The notes under the pieces were generated by a model. The model was not told where the DNA came from, did no database searches, and saw only the letters and a list, made by a program, of their open reading frames with translations. 64,000 nt of DNA from Verrucomicrobiia bacterium (GTDB lineage Bacteria > Verrucomicrobiota > Verrucomicrobiia > Limisphaerales > UBA11358), in NCBI GenBank assembly GCA_031290985.1, contig JARLJW010000053.1, positions 1 through 64,000 of the forward strand, in the 5' to 3' direction. Below are positions 1 through 7,417 of this stretch, piece after piece; within the stretch, counting starts at the first letter, position 1; the number at the start of each line of letters is the position of its first letter. The position numbers were made by a program, and so were the translations under genes.

Positions 1-225
1 CTCTCACCGGTCGCACCCGCGAACGCGCCAGCGTATTTTGGACTGCGGTGGCAGAGCGCAGCGGCGACACCGCTTTCGCCTGCCACCAAAGCAGCCTTGC
101 CTCAAAAACAATGCCGCCAACACTCGGACGCTTTTGCAGGTGCCATTACTCGGCACTTGGCACCCGTCCCTCGCCACCGTCCACCCCGCGACCGTCCGCC
201 AGCACCCTGTTTTCATATTTTTTAA

Positions 226-265
226 AAAATTCTATGGCCGGATTAGGTCGGATTTGGCCGGATAA
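226..265 (-). repeat. Inverted copy of the 10-bp-phased AATCCGACTG repeat
   Basis: Read on the minus strand this gives TTTATCCGGCCAAATCC, then GACCTAATCCGG, then an A/T run. It matches the copies at 29862-29906 and 61692-61745 in architecture (phased ATCCGAC units ending in a T-rich run), with more mismatches. Confidence 0.5.
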
Positions 266-394
266 ACCTGTCTGTAATCCTCCTCTTCCTCTTCGTCTTC
301 CTCGCAATGCTCACATTTGGCATTCGGATTTCGGTTTTCGGATTTCATCATTCGTCATTTACTCATCAGTATACCCCCGTCCCGATCAACCTTC

Positions 395-436
395 ATTGCG
401 AATAGATTGCGAATAGATTGCGATTCATTGCGACTT
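395..436 (+). repeat. 11-bp tandem repeat, about four units
   Basis: The unit ATTGCGAATAG occurs at 395-405 and 406-416, followed by diverged units ATTGCGATTC and ATTGCGACTT. It lies in non-coding DNA; no function is evident. Confidence 0.75.
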
Positions 437-822
437 CACACCGACCCGCCTCTACTCACCAACTCACTAATTCATTAACTCACAAACTAATTATCTGCCC
501 CTTCCAAAAAAAACGCCATGTCGCCGCTACATCTGTTTTTTGGAAAACCCGGCCTGCCCCCGCCCCCGGAGCGCCGGGCACCGTCCCGGCGAGTTCAAAA
601 AACGCCCGGAAACGTACGGATCGGAGATCAGCGCTCCGCAAAACTGGTGGATCAGGAACCATGTCCGGTTGCGGCCGTGGCATCCCAGTTATATTGACGC
701 GCATTAAACCTGCTTGACACATAGAAATATCATATTCAATACTCTTATCTATTGATTTTAGCTGTCGAAAATACACTTGCTTAAGGGCGGGTCCGGTCAA
801 TGCCTGAAAACTAATTTGCATC

Positions 823-2160
823 GTGAGCGTAAAATCCATTCTCAAAGGCGGCTTGGTTGTGCTGCTCTTGCAAGCGGTTACAATTCAAGCGGCCATAACG
901 GTCACCAGTGTGGCGGCCGGATATGGCCACAGCCTGTTTCTCAAATCGGACGGCAGTCTCTGGAGCATGGGTGACAATCGTTCTGGTCAACTTGGAAATG
1001 GCACAATAGACGGCACCAACCGACCGGAACAAATTGTCGCCAGCAATGTCGTGGCGGTCGCTGCGGGGGCCGGCTTCAGTCTATTTCTCAAATCGGACGG
1101 GAGCCTGTGGGCCGTGGGGCATAATGGTTACGGCGAACTTGGCGATGGCACTTGGAACGATACCAATCAGCCGGAGCAAATCATATCCAGCAATGTCATA
1201 GCCATGGCCGCGGCGGGCCCTCATTCGCTGTTTCTTAAATCCGATGGCAGTCTTTGGACCATGGGTGCCAATTGGGATGTGATGGACGAGGTCAACCTGC
1301 CGCAACAGATTGTTTCTAGCAACGTCGTTGCCATGGCCTGCGGTTGGCAGCACAGCTTGTTTATCAAATCCGACGGCAGTCTTTGGGGTGTGGGAATCAA
1401 TTGGGATGGGCAACTCGGCGACGGGACCTTCGATGACGCACTGCTGCCGGAGCCAATCGTCTCCAGCAATGTTGTGGCGATCGCCGGTGGGTTTGGCCAC
1501 AGCCTGTTTATCAAAAGCGACGGCAGCCTCTGGGCCATGGGGGGAAATTACTATGGTCAGCTTGGTGACGGAACATTGAATTATACCAACCAACCGGAAC
1601 AAATTGTCTCCAGCAACGTCGTTGCCGTTGCCGCCGGAAACAGGCACAGTTTATTCCTCAAATCAGATGGCAGTCTTTGGGCGATGGGATGGAATATTTA
1701 TGGACAACTCGGAGACCGAACCTTTAATGACGTGCATAGCCCGGAAAGGATCGTTCCCAGCGGAGTCATTGCGCTTGCCGCCGCCGGCAATCAAAATCAC
1801 AGCCTGTTCCTGAAAGCTGATGGCAGCCTTTGGGCGATGGGATGGAATATGTGGGGTCAGCTCGGTGATGGTTTCACCAACGAATATTCCGCGCTTCCGG
1901 AACAGATTTACCCTTCGCCCGCGCCAGTATTAACGAACAGCCTTTCCTTCGCCAGCAATCTGCAATTCACCGCCGCCTGCCAATTCGGGGGGACATTTTA
2001 TCTGCTGGCAGGCACGGATCTCGCCCAGCCCGTCAGCCAGTGGTCAACCGTCGCCACCAACGTCATCAACAACCGGACCAACAATCTTTTCTCGGCCACG
2101 CTCACCAACGCAGTCAATGCCGATGCCGGACGGAAGTTTTACATTCTTCAGTCACCTTAG
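823..2160 (+). CDS. Secreted RCC1-repeat beta-propeller protein
   Basis: 445 residues from a GTG start that puts a signal peptide (hydrophobic GGLVVLLLQAVTIQA) at the N-terminus. About residues 27-365 form seven RCC1-type repeats of roughly 45-50 residues, each with the pattern HSLFLKSDGSLWxMGxN and GQLGDGT; the third is shortened. Seven blades suit a closed seven-bladed propeller, usually a protein- or ligand-binding scaffold, exported here. The last 80 residues form a separate module ending in RKFYILQSP, which resembles the end of the rhamnogalacturonan lyase at 30325-35274. The blades are unusually alike at residue level, suggesting recent internal duplication. Partner and role are unknown. 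Family call is secure. Confidence 0.88.
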   Translation: MSVKSILKGGLVVLLLQAVTIQAAITVTSVAAGYGHSLFLKSDGSLWSMGDNRSGQLGNGTIDGTNRPEQIVASNVVAVAAGAGFSLFLKSDGSLWAVGHNGYGELGDGTWNDTNQPEQIISSNVIAMAAAGPHSLFLKSDGSLWTMGANWDVMDEVNLPQQIVSSNVVAMACGWQHSLFIKSDGSLWGVGINWDGQLGDGTFDDALLPEPIVSSNVVAIAGGFGHSLFIKSDGSLWAMGGNYYGQLGDGTLNYTNQPEQIVSSNVVAVAAGNRHSLFLKSDGSLWAMGWNIYGQLGDRTFNDVHSPERIVPSGVIALAAAGNQNHSLFLKADGSLWAMGWNMWGQLGDGFTNEYSALPEQIYPSPAPVLTNSLSFASNLQFTAACQFGGTFYLLAGTDLAQPVSQWSTVATNVINNRTNNLFSATLTNAVNADAGRKFYILQSP

Positions 2161-2472
2161 AAACGAGTGCCATCGTGGAGCTGATCTTTGAGGCGTACTT
2201 TGGGGCTTGGCCCCCCACTTCGCCAGCGGAGTGCGTTCAGTGTTGCTGCGACGGCTGATCATGCCCCCGCCCCCGGAGCGCGGCTGTGTCGTAGACCAGC
2301 CGCAGCCAGGTGTGCACCGAACGCCGCCAGCGAATTCGCAGGCGGTCCCGGCTTTCCACGTTGCTGCGACTGGCTGGCAGCACAGTCGCGCCCCGGTAGG
2401 GAACGCGGACCAGGGGCCGCGTCAGGATGCGCCCGTGGCATAAACACCATAATTTGATCTGATAATTTTTAC
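2161..2472. other. Non-coding spacer with palindromic units
   Basis: No gene is supported. It contains a 19-bp direct repeat of 555-573 (at 2262-2280) followed by GCGGCTGTGTCGTAGACCAG and CCGCAGC, an imperfect hairpin. The stretch separates the RCC1 gene from the first attC-like site. Confidence 0.55.
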
Positions 2473-2577
2473 GCTAGACAACAAGTTTCGCCGGGAATAC
2501 ACCTTTGATATGGCACCGGGTAGACTGCTCAGGGAAAAAGATCGGCGGCAAACCCCGCCGCCCAGTATTTGTTAGGC
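2473..2577 (+). other. attC-like recombination site 1 (105-bp class)
   Basis: Starts with GCTAGACAACAAG followed by TTTCGCCGG and ends with GTTAGGC at 2571-2577, the canonical R' core (GTTRRRY) of integron attC sites. The site is exactly as long as those at 3574-3678 and 4491-4595 and shares most bases with them, including GGAATACACCTTTGATATGG. The next ATG lies 10 bases past the core, as expected for a cassette gene. The left core is degenerate, so single-strand folding should be computed. Confidence 0.65.
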
Positions 2578-2587
2578 GGCAGACCCT

Positions 2588-3088
2588 ATGTCAAATCGCG
2601 CAACCCTCATAAATAAGGCAACACCGGACTACGCCGATTCGGACGTTGATTCCGGTTTTCTAGCCACCAAGTATTCTGTCGCTGTTTTTTGGCCGTCGCT
2701 ATTCACGGAAGAGTGCCTTCGTTATTTGGACCACCGGGAAGCCGGAGACGGTCAGCTTTCCCGGATTCCATATTTGGCCAGTCGGACAGAGGATGCAGTA
2801 GCTAGATGGAGGCTTCGACGGAAGCGATTTACCCGATTATCAGCCAAAGGTTGGGCGGCGGCGGATGCGTTCGATGCGCGTCTCGGCACATTAAGTCATC
2901 CTTACCTCGTTCTGGACACATGGGAGATTTGGATGATGGATGCAGAGCGTTTTGACAAGTTCTTGCTTGATTCGATAGCACAGAGCGAGAGAGGGGACCT
3001 AGTTGCTCTGATTGAGCAGGCGCATATCCGTATGGAAGAAGGACGCGAGGAGGTTCATCAGTATATGGGATTTGCTTGGGATACATGA
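2588..3088 (+). CDS. Cassette-encoded protein of unknown function
   Basis: 166 residues, ATG just downstream of the GTTAGGC core of attC-like site 1. No signal peptide or membrane segment. The protein is rich in charged and aromatic residues (KYSVAVFWPSLFTEECLRYL near residues 29-48, and an acidic C-terminal half). I do not recognise a family. It is followed after 6-15 bases by a second gene with no recombination site between them, so the two probably travel as one two-gene cassette. Confidence 0.7.
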   Translation: MSNRATLINKATPDYADSDVDSGFLATKYSVAVFWPSLFTEECLRYLDHREAGDGQLSRIPYLASRTEDAVARWRLRRKRFTRLSAKGWAAADAFDARLGTLSHPYLVLDTWEIWMMDAERFDKFLLDSIAQSERGDLVALIEQAHIRMEEGREEVHQYMGFAWDT

Positions 3089-3103
3089 CGACAATTGCCG
3101 CCC

Positions 3104-3454
3104 ATGTGCCCCGGACAGTTACAACCGAACGAGTTAGAGAGAGCGATACTTGAGCGCATCGCGCGGGATGAGCCTTGGCTTCAGATGCCAGCTCCCGGAT
3201 TGCATGTTTTGAGCCGAGAGTTTACTGGAGTTGGTAGCTACACTACTTTTTTGTGTAATTTGCCAGAGAGCGCGGATGACCCGCATCCCGGTCTCAAGCC
3301 ATTGATTCGGTTGCCGACCGTTCTAAGCGGAATGGGTGCGGTTCTTTGGTGCCGTGCCAGTCAGCCGAGTTGCATAGAGTTGTTCACTTATGGAGATGAG
3401 CTCTGGGATGGAACCTACGAAGGATTTTATTTGGATGAGACCACAGGTGCCTAA
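3104..3454 (+). CDS. Cassette-encoded protein of unknown function
   Basis: About 116 residues from ATG 3104; an in-frame TTG at 3095 is an alternative. The sequence is soluble, with a conserved-looking core LHVLSREFTGVGSYTTFL followed by GMGAVLWC and ELFTYGDELWDGTYEG. I do not recognise the family. It sits directly behind the 166-residue gene, suggesting co-expression, and its stop codon lies inside the start of the next attC-like region (GTGCCTAAGTCGCCGG), typical of integron cassettes. Confidence 0.65.
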   Translation: MCPGQLQPNELERAILERIARDEPWLQMPAPGLHVLSREFTGVGSYTTFLCNLPESADDPHPGLKPLIRLPTVLSGMGAVLWCRASQPSCIELFTYGDELWDGTYEGFYLDETTGA

Positions 3455-3678
3455 GTCGCCGGCCTCCAACCGCCGTTGGCGTCCCGATGCATCCGGATTC
3501 ACATCGCGAGCCAGCGGATCGCGGGCCCGGTTTGCGGCCACGGCTTATGCTGTCATAAGCCCGATAATTTTATGCTAGACAACCAGTTTTACCGGGAATA
3601 CACCTTTGATATGGAACCGGATAGACTGCACAGCGAAAAGGATAGGCTGCAAACTCCGCCGCCCATTATCTGTTAGCC
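3448..3678 (+). other. Composite attC-like region: relic site plus 105-bp site 2
   Basis: The left part, 3448 to about 3535, begins GCCTAAGTCGCCGG and matches the left half of the 4866 and 5278 sites but has lost its right core. It is followed by a perfect hairpin, GGCTTATG-CTGT-CATAAGCC (3542-3561), and then by a complete 105-bp class site (3574-3678) ending GTTAGCC. The whole arrangement recurs at 4379-4595. It may be a fused or degenerate empty cassette. Confidence 0.6.
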
Positions 3679-3684
3679 ACATAC

Positions 3685-3981
3685 ATGAATACGCCGAGCC
3701 GCAAACAAAGCCCGAGCATGACATGGCCCGATTTGTTTATTCAATTCCTGATAGTTGGCGCAAGCGCCTTTTTCGCAGCAGTGCTTATGATTTCGGCCAG
3801 CCAACACGCAAGTGATGGCTGGGGTTGGCTTGTCCTCACCGTGATCATTTGGCCGATCAGCTTCTTAATATTTTACCTATTCCTCGCGATTGCGCCTGTT
3901 GCGATTGGTCGTTTGTTTGTCCGCGTTCCGCCGCAGTCCAAACCACCGAAGGAGCAGCATGAGAAATCAACCAGCGGCTAA
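3685..3981 (+). CDS. Small two-helix membrane protein, cassette-encoded
   Basis: 98 residues; ATG is 6 bases beyond the recombination core at 3672-3678. Two hydrophobic segments, about residues 17-40 (FLIVGASAFFAAVLMISA) and 47-75 (WGWLVLTVIIWPISFLIFYL), are followed by a basic, proline-rich tail predicted to be cytoplasmic. No family is recognised. The last codons overlap the next attC-like site. Confidence 0.65.
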   Translation: MNTPSRKQSPSMTWPDLFIQFLIVGASAFFAAVLMISASQHASDGWGWLVLTVIIWPISFLIFYLFLAIAPVAIGRLFVRVPPQSKPPKEQHEKSTSG

Positions 3982-4057
3982 CAAGTCGCCGGATCCAATC
4001 CCGATGCGTCGGGATTCACGTCGCGAGTCGGCGGTGGCCCAGCTTTTTTCGTTGAAC
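3976..4057 (+). other. attC-like recombination site 3 (82 bp)
   Basis: GGCTAAC at 3976-3982 and GTTGAAC at 4051-4057 are facing cores fitting RYYYAAC/GTTRRRY. Inside are the L''-like AAGTCGCCGG and the L'-like GTCGGCGGTGGCCCAGC, which can pair to form the attC stem. The spacing is in the normal attC size range. Confidence 0.75.
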
Positions 4058-4068
4058 TGCGCACGAGC

Positions 4069-4416
4069 ATGACCCGCATTTTCACAATCGTCGTTTTGGC
4101 GGCTTTGCTGGGCTGTGCCACCGCACCCAAAACCAATCGGCTGGCCTTCGGCTTGAGCAAGCAGCAAGTGGTGGCAGTCATGGGTCGTCCAGCCAGCACC
4201 GCAGCATGTGCCGAGGTGGAGGTGTTGCGTTATCAACTCTCGGCGACCGGCCATGAAGCATTTCACCATCGGACCGAGGAGTATTTTGTAAGATTGGTCA
4301 ACGGCAAGGTGGAGAGTTTTGGCAAGGCCGGGGATTGGGTGTCACACAAGGGACCAACGCGGAATCCCGAGCAAACCAATGACGCCGCCGGGCCAATCCC
4401 GATGCATCAGGATTAA
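4069..4416 (+). CDS. Small lipoprotein, BamE/SmpA-like fold, cassette-encoded
   Basis: 115 residues. The N-terminus is a lipoprotein signal (MTRIFTIVVLAALLGCAT) with lipobox LLGC, so the mature protein should be lipid-anchored at Cys15. Residues 26-45 (LAFGLSKQQVVAVMGRPAS) resemble the GMsxxqVxxllGxP motif of BamE/SmpA-type domains, which often assist outer-membrane assembly; this link is inferred from the motif only. The frame runs on into the following attC-like region, so the last dozen residues (NDAAGPIPMHQD) are encoded by recombination-site DNA and may have been acquired when the cassette inserted. Confidence 0.7.
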   Translation: MTRIFTIVVLAALLGCATAPKTNRLAFGLSKQQVVAVMGRPASTAACAEVEVLRYQLSATGHEAFHHRTEEYFVRLVNGKVESFGKAGDWVSHKGPTRNPEQTNDAAGPIPMHQD

Positions 4417-4595
4417 AGCCGCGAGCCGACGAAGAGCGCGGGCCCGGTTTGCTGCCACGGCTTATGGTGTCATAAGCCCGGTAATTTTCTGCTAGACAAC
4501 CAGTTTCGCCGGGAATACACCTTTGATATGGCACAGGATGGACTGCACAGGGAAAAAGATCGGCTGCAAACAATGCCGCCCATTATCTGTTAGGC
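4379..4595 (+). other. Composite attC-like region: relic site plus 105-bp site 4
   Basis: Second copy of the composite at 3448-3678. The left relic (AATGACGCCGCCGGGCC) overlaps the end of the lipoprotein gene. A perfect hairpin, GGCTTATG-GTGT-CATAAGCC, lies at 4459-4478. A full 105-bp site runs from 4491 (GCTAGACAAC) to GTTAGGC at 4589-4595. Confidence 0.6.
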
Positions 4596-4606
4596 ATCAT
4601 CGCGCC

Positions 4607-4858
4607 ATGCCTACTCCACCATCCCATCAAGGTCAGACAGCGCATCTCACTGTTATTTGGTGTGACCGTTGTGGCCGCGCTGTGAATACGAATGACGAGA
4701 GAGATCATTGGCATCAGGAGCAGTGCGGAGGTTGCCGAAAATACAAGCGCTCAGATTCAGACTGGGGGTATTGTAAGCAGCACGCGTCTGTCTATTGTGG
4801 CAGACCTATGTTTGAGCATGACACTTGCTCGAAATGGGAAAAAGGAGAGTGGCGGTGA
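4607..4858 (+). CDS. Small cysteine-rich putative zinc-binding protein, cassette-encoded
   Basis: 83 residues from ATG 4607, 11 bases past the GTTAGGC core; the frame opens earlier (4523), but that part lies in the attC-like site. The protein has CDRCG, a later CGGC and further Cys/His (HWHQEQC, YCKQH, HDTC), enough for one or two zinc sites. No family is recognised. It ends 7 bases before the next site. Confidence 0.65.
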   Translation: MPTPPSHQGQTAHLTVIWCDRCGRAVNTNDERDHWHQEQCGGCRKYKRSDSDWGYCKQHASVYCGRPMFEHDTCSKWEKGEWR

Positions 4859-4865
4859 CTATGCA

Positions 4866-4955
4866 GGCTAACCAGTCGCCGGAGCCAACCGCCGTTGGCG
4901 CTGCGGCCGAGATCCACGCCATGTATCGGCGGTGGCTCAGCTTTCGACGTTAGGC
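4866..4955 (+). other. attC-like recombination site 5 (90 bp)
   Basis: GGCTAAC (4866-4872) and GTTAGGC (4949-4955) face each other. Internal CAGTCGCCGGAGCC pairs in part with ATCGGCGGTGGCTCAGC. This is the clearest short-class site together with 5278-5378. Confidence 0.8.
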
Positions 4956-4964
4956 GTCATTGCC

Positions 4965-5270
4965 ATGTCACAGCCCAAACATCTTCTCGTTGGCGGATTG
5001 GTAGCGATGGGTTTTGACGCGAGCGGCAAGTATTTGCTGACTGTCACACATTCCGGTCGCGGCGTTTTTTCCACCGAGACTTGGCAGCGAGTTTCTCGCG
5101 ATACTGTGCTGGCATATCCCACCGACGGTAAAGCTGTAGGCATTGGGCCGATAGATGGCCAGGTGATTTCGGTCGAAGAGCGAGATGAGCGGCGGGAGCG
5201 CATTGAAATGCAGTCGCCGGATGGCAGGTTTCATCTTGTCGGAGACTCAGATGGGATTACAGTTACATGA
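4965..5270 (+). CDS. Cassette-encoded protein of unknown function
   Basis: 101 residues from ATG 4965, 9 bases after the recombination core; an upstream GTG in frame lies within the attC-like site and is rejected. The sequence LVGGLVAMGFDASGKYLLTV and later SPDGRFHLVGDSDG resembles single WD40/PQQ-like propeller strands, but one such unit cannot form a propeller. No catalytic motif is visible. Confidence 0.65.
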   Translation: MSQPKHLLVGGLVAMGFDASGKYLLTVTHSGRGVFSTETWQRVSRDTVLAYPTDGKAVGIGPIDGQVISVEERDERRERIEMQSPDGRFHLVGDSDGITVT

Positions 5271-5277
5271 ATCTGTC

Positions 5278-5378
5278 GCCTAACAAGTCGCCGGAGCCAA
5301 CCGCCGTTGGCGCTGTAGTTTCCCGATGCATCGAGATTCACGTCACGGGTCGGCGGTGCTCAGCTTTGTTCGTTAGGC
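5278..5378 (+). other. attC-like recombination site 6 (101 bp)
   Basis: Perfect facing cores GCCTAAC (5278-5284) and GTTAGGC (5372-5378), with AAGTCGCCGGAGCC matching GTCGGCGGTGCTCAGC across the stem. An internal AACCGCCGTTGGCG-type segment is shared with 4866-4955 and the relic at 3448. Confidence 0.82.
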
Positions 5379-5394
5379 GGCTAGAATATTGCGC

Positions 5395-5724
5395 ATGAAA
5401 AAATGCCCATACTGCGGTAAAGAATACCCTGACAGTGCAGCCATTTGTGAGCTTGATGCCAACCCGCTTACTTCCGCCAAAGCTGCCGCCACCCCGTTGG
5501 GTCACAATGCCGAGATGACTGGGCTCGACAAGCATTTTGCCAATTCGTCCGGCATATTCTTTTGGGGTCTCGATGCGAGATTGCTCTGGGGTTTTATCGG
5601 TGTGTTGGCCTGCAAGCATCCCATCGCTCGAAAAAACGCGTGGATCTACTTCGGTTGGCAAGCAGGGGGTTTGGTACTCGCATTTATTATTATTGTGCTT
5701 GTAAAGAATGCACAAGCAAAGTGA
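5395..5724 (+). CDS. Zinc-ribbon membrane protein, cassette-encoded
   Basis: 109 residues from ATG 5395; a TTG two codons earlier is less likely. The N-terminus MKKCPYCGKEYPDSAAIC is a typical zinc-ribbon (CxxC plus a later Cys). One or two hydrophobic segments follow, about residues 55-70 and 82-103 (GWQAGGLVLAFIIIVLVKNA). Such proteins are common as small inner-membrane proteins of unknown role. The start lies 16 bases past a GTTAGGC core. Confidence 0.7.
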   Translation: MKKCPYCGKEYPDSAAICELDANPLTSAKAAATPLGHNAEMTGLDKHFANSSGIFFWGLDARLLWGFIGVLACKHPIARKNAWIYFGWQAGGLVLAFIIIVLVKNAQAK

Positions 5725-5732
5725 TTGAAAAC

Positions 5733-5839
5733 GCCGCCACAAGTCGTTGGTGTTCCTAACCCGGGTTGGTGTCCTGGGTGGGTTCGGCTTTCGCGGGCAC
5801 CGTCACGGGTTCCGGCTGACTCAGCTTTTGTCATTGAAC
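5733..5839 (+). other. Degenerate attC-like site 7, end of array
   Basis: GCCGCCACAAGTCG at the left aligns with GCCTAACAAGTCG of site 6, and the right end CTCAGCTTTTGTCATTGAAC aligns with CTCAGCTTT-GTTCGTTAGGC, but both cores have mutated. It marks the last recognisable site. The secreted-protein gene beginning at 5850 starts 10 bases beyond, so it may be the last cassette or the flanking chromosomal gene. Confidence 0.5.
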
Positions 5840-5849
5840 ACAAAACTTT

Positions 5850-6590
5850 ATGAAACGCACATTAGTGATCCTCTGTTTGAACGCCGTCATCCTTGCCGCC
5901 GGCCTGCCGTCGGCCTCCGCCAAGGACGCGCCCACCTCCGCTGAACAGTTGCGGAGCGAATTGGAATCCGCCATCAAGGCCAAGGATCGCAATGCGCTCA
6001 AGTCGCTTTTCAATGAACACGGCCTTTCGGCGGAAATGAAATCCATTGATGACGAGACGTTCAATGACCTGGTGAAGCCGGACAGCAATATTAAGAGCGT
6101 TAAGCTGTCGCCATTGCCGGCGGATTTCCACGCCACCAACGAGCTCAACGGCGTCCGCTATGTTCCCAATGTCTCCGTGGTCGGCATGGTGGATGTGCAG
6201 TTCGCCGAGGAGGGAAATTCGCTGCAACTGCCCTATGGCCAGAAAGACGGCGCCTTCTACATGGCCGGGACGACGGAAGAAAAGACCGGCGCGCCTTTCG
6301 TGAAAGAAAAAAGCATCGGCGTGCTGATCATGGGGCTCAGTACGCCGGCACCCGTGACCTTTACCGGTTCGTGTGTTTATCTCCAGAATGGCAAGGAAAC
6401 CACCGAAGACCTCAGTGGCGACAAAGGCAACCTCAGCAAGGCCTTTTGGGGTGATTACGTCAAATCCTGCACGGTCAAAAAAACTTCCGATCAAGGCTGG
6501 CTCAAACTGAAGATCACCGAAGACAACCAAACCATTTTTGAATCGCAAAAGATCACCAACCAGGAGCCGGTGGTTTATCTAAAGAAATAA
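5850..6590 (+). CDS. Secreted protein of unknown function
   Basis: 246 residues. A cleavable signal peptide is visible (MKRTLVILCLNAVILAAGLP, then SASAK). The mature part starts with a helical, charged stretch (about 30-60, AEQLRSELESAIKAKDRNAL) reminiscent of the helix of DUF4440/NTF2-like proteins, followed by a beta-rich region and a second domain from about residue 150 (IGVLIMGLSTPAPVTFTG). No catalytic motif is recognised. Export to the periplasm or beyond is likely. Confidence 0.75.
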   Translation: MKRTLVILCLNAVILAAGLPSASAKDAPTSAEQLRSELESAIKAKDRNALKSLFNEHGLSAEMKSIDDETFNDLVKPDSNIKSVKLSPLPADFHATNELNGVRYVPNVSVVGMVDVQFAEEGNSLQLPYGQKDGAFYMAGTTEEKTGAPFVKEKSIGVLIMGLSTPAPVTFTGSCVYLQNGKETTEDLSGDKGNLSKAFWGDYVKSCTVKKTSDQGWLKLKITEDNQTIFESQKITNQEPVVYLKK

Positions 6591-6602
6591 CGGGCATTTT
6601 AA

Positions 6603-7310
6603 CCAGGCACCAGCAACGTCCCGCAGCCGCAGGCCCAGGTTTACGCCGATGCGATTTCAGCGGGATTGGCTTTTGTCAGTTTCGGCAGTGAAAAATTTCG
6701 GGTTTATGATCGGGCCGACGCGACCGGGCCAAAACAGATCAGCGAGTGCAGCCAGCGCGGGAGGCCGGGCCTTCAGGTGGTTGGCAAATATGTTTATTCC
6801 GCCGGCAGCGGCCGGCTCCAGACGTTTGGTGCGACCGACGGTCATTTGCCGGTCGTTCGGGGGGATGGCTGGATCAACGGACTCGCCAGCGACGTCTACG
6901 TCTCCGGACATCACCAGCATGTTCCTCTGGACGGGGAATTGGAAATCTTTGATGTCAGCGATCCAACCACGGCCCACGCCGTGGGGATGTTCAAATCTGG
7001 GTACAATGGCTGGGATGGGCGGGTTGCCGGCCACCATGCCTGTTTGATGGATCGCGGTGCAAACCTGCATGTCATCGACGTCAGCGATCCATCCGCTCCA
7101 AAGGAAGTTGGCGGGCTCGGCACCGGCAATTTTTGCAGCAAAGTTTTGTCGCTGACCAATTTCGTCGCCGGCAAATCCCCGGCGGAAATCCAAACCGCTG
7201 CCGGCGGGCCGATCACCGACGCCCTGACCGCCGACGGCACCTTAAGAATTTCCGACCCCGACGCGCACCGGTTCAGCAACCGTTTCTACCGTGCGATCAA
7301 GACACCCTGA
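6603..7310 (+). pseudogene. Remnant of an LVIVD-repeat secreted protein
   Basis: The open frame begins right after a stop at 6600-6602 with no good start codon or signal peptide (first candidate TTG 6666). It reads as the C-terminal part of an LVIVD-repeat propeller: GLAFVSFGSEKFRVYDRA, LEIFDVSDPTTAHAVG and LHVIDVSDPSAPKEVG are three repeat units. It ends with DADGTLRISDP-like sequence and RFSNRFYRA, the C-terminal type seen on secreted verrucomicrobial proteins. The N-terminus and leader are missing, so it is most likely a 5'-truncated gene next to the cassette array boundary. Confidence 0.6.
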
Positions 7311-7417
7311 GGCACAACGTGCGGATCATGTGCATTTGAAAAGCGGTCTTCATCCCCGACGCCTGAATTCTTCCTTCGCGCCTTCGCGTCTTTGTTGTTA
7401 AATTTCCCCGGCAACAT

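Larger units (their letters stand above)
1..822. other. Non-coding, repeat-rich stretch
   Basis: No convincing gene is seen; open frames here are short and compositionally odd. It holds several short repeats that recur elsewhere in the window: a palindromic unit around 38-99 (inverted copy near 29518-29573), a reverse copy of the 10-bp-phased repeat at 226-265, an 11-bp tandem at 395-436, a unit around 514-541 that recurs inverted at 29029-29056, and a 19-bp motif at 555-573 repeated at 2262-2280. A TTGACA hexamer at 714-719 could be a -35 box for the downstream RCC1 gene, but no good -10 follows at 17 bp. Confidence 0.6.

Noticed and set aside
1-822. Integron integrase gene for the cassette array
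   Set aside because: No frame here shows tyrosine-recombinase motifs (R..HxxR..Y) on either strand; the region is repeat-rich and non-coding.
4523-4606. Longer start for the Cys-rich cassette protein
   Set aside because: This part lies in the attC-like site; ATG 4607 has the spacing seen for the other cassette genes.
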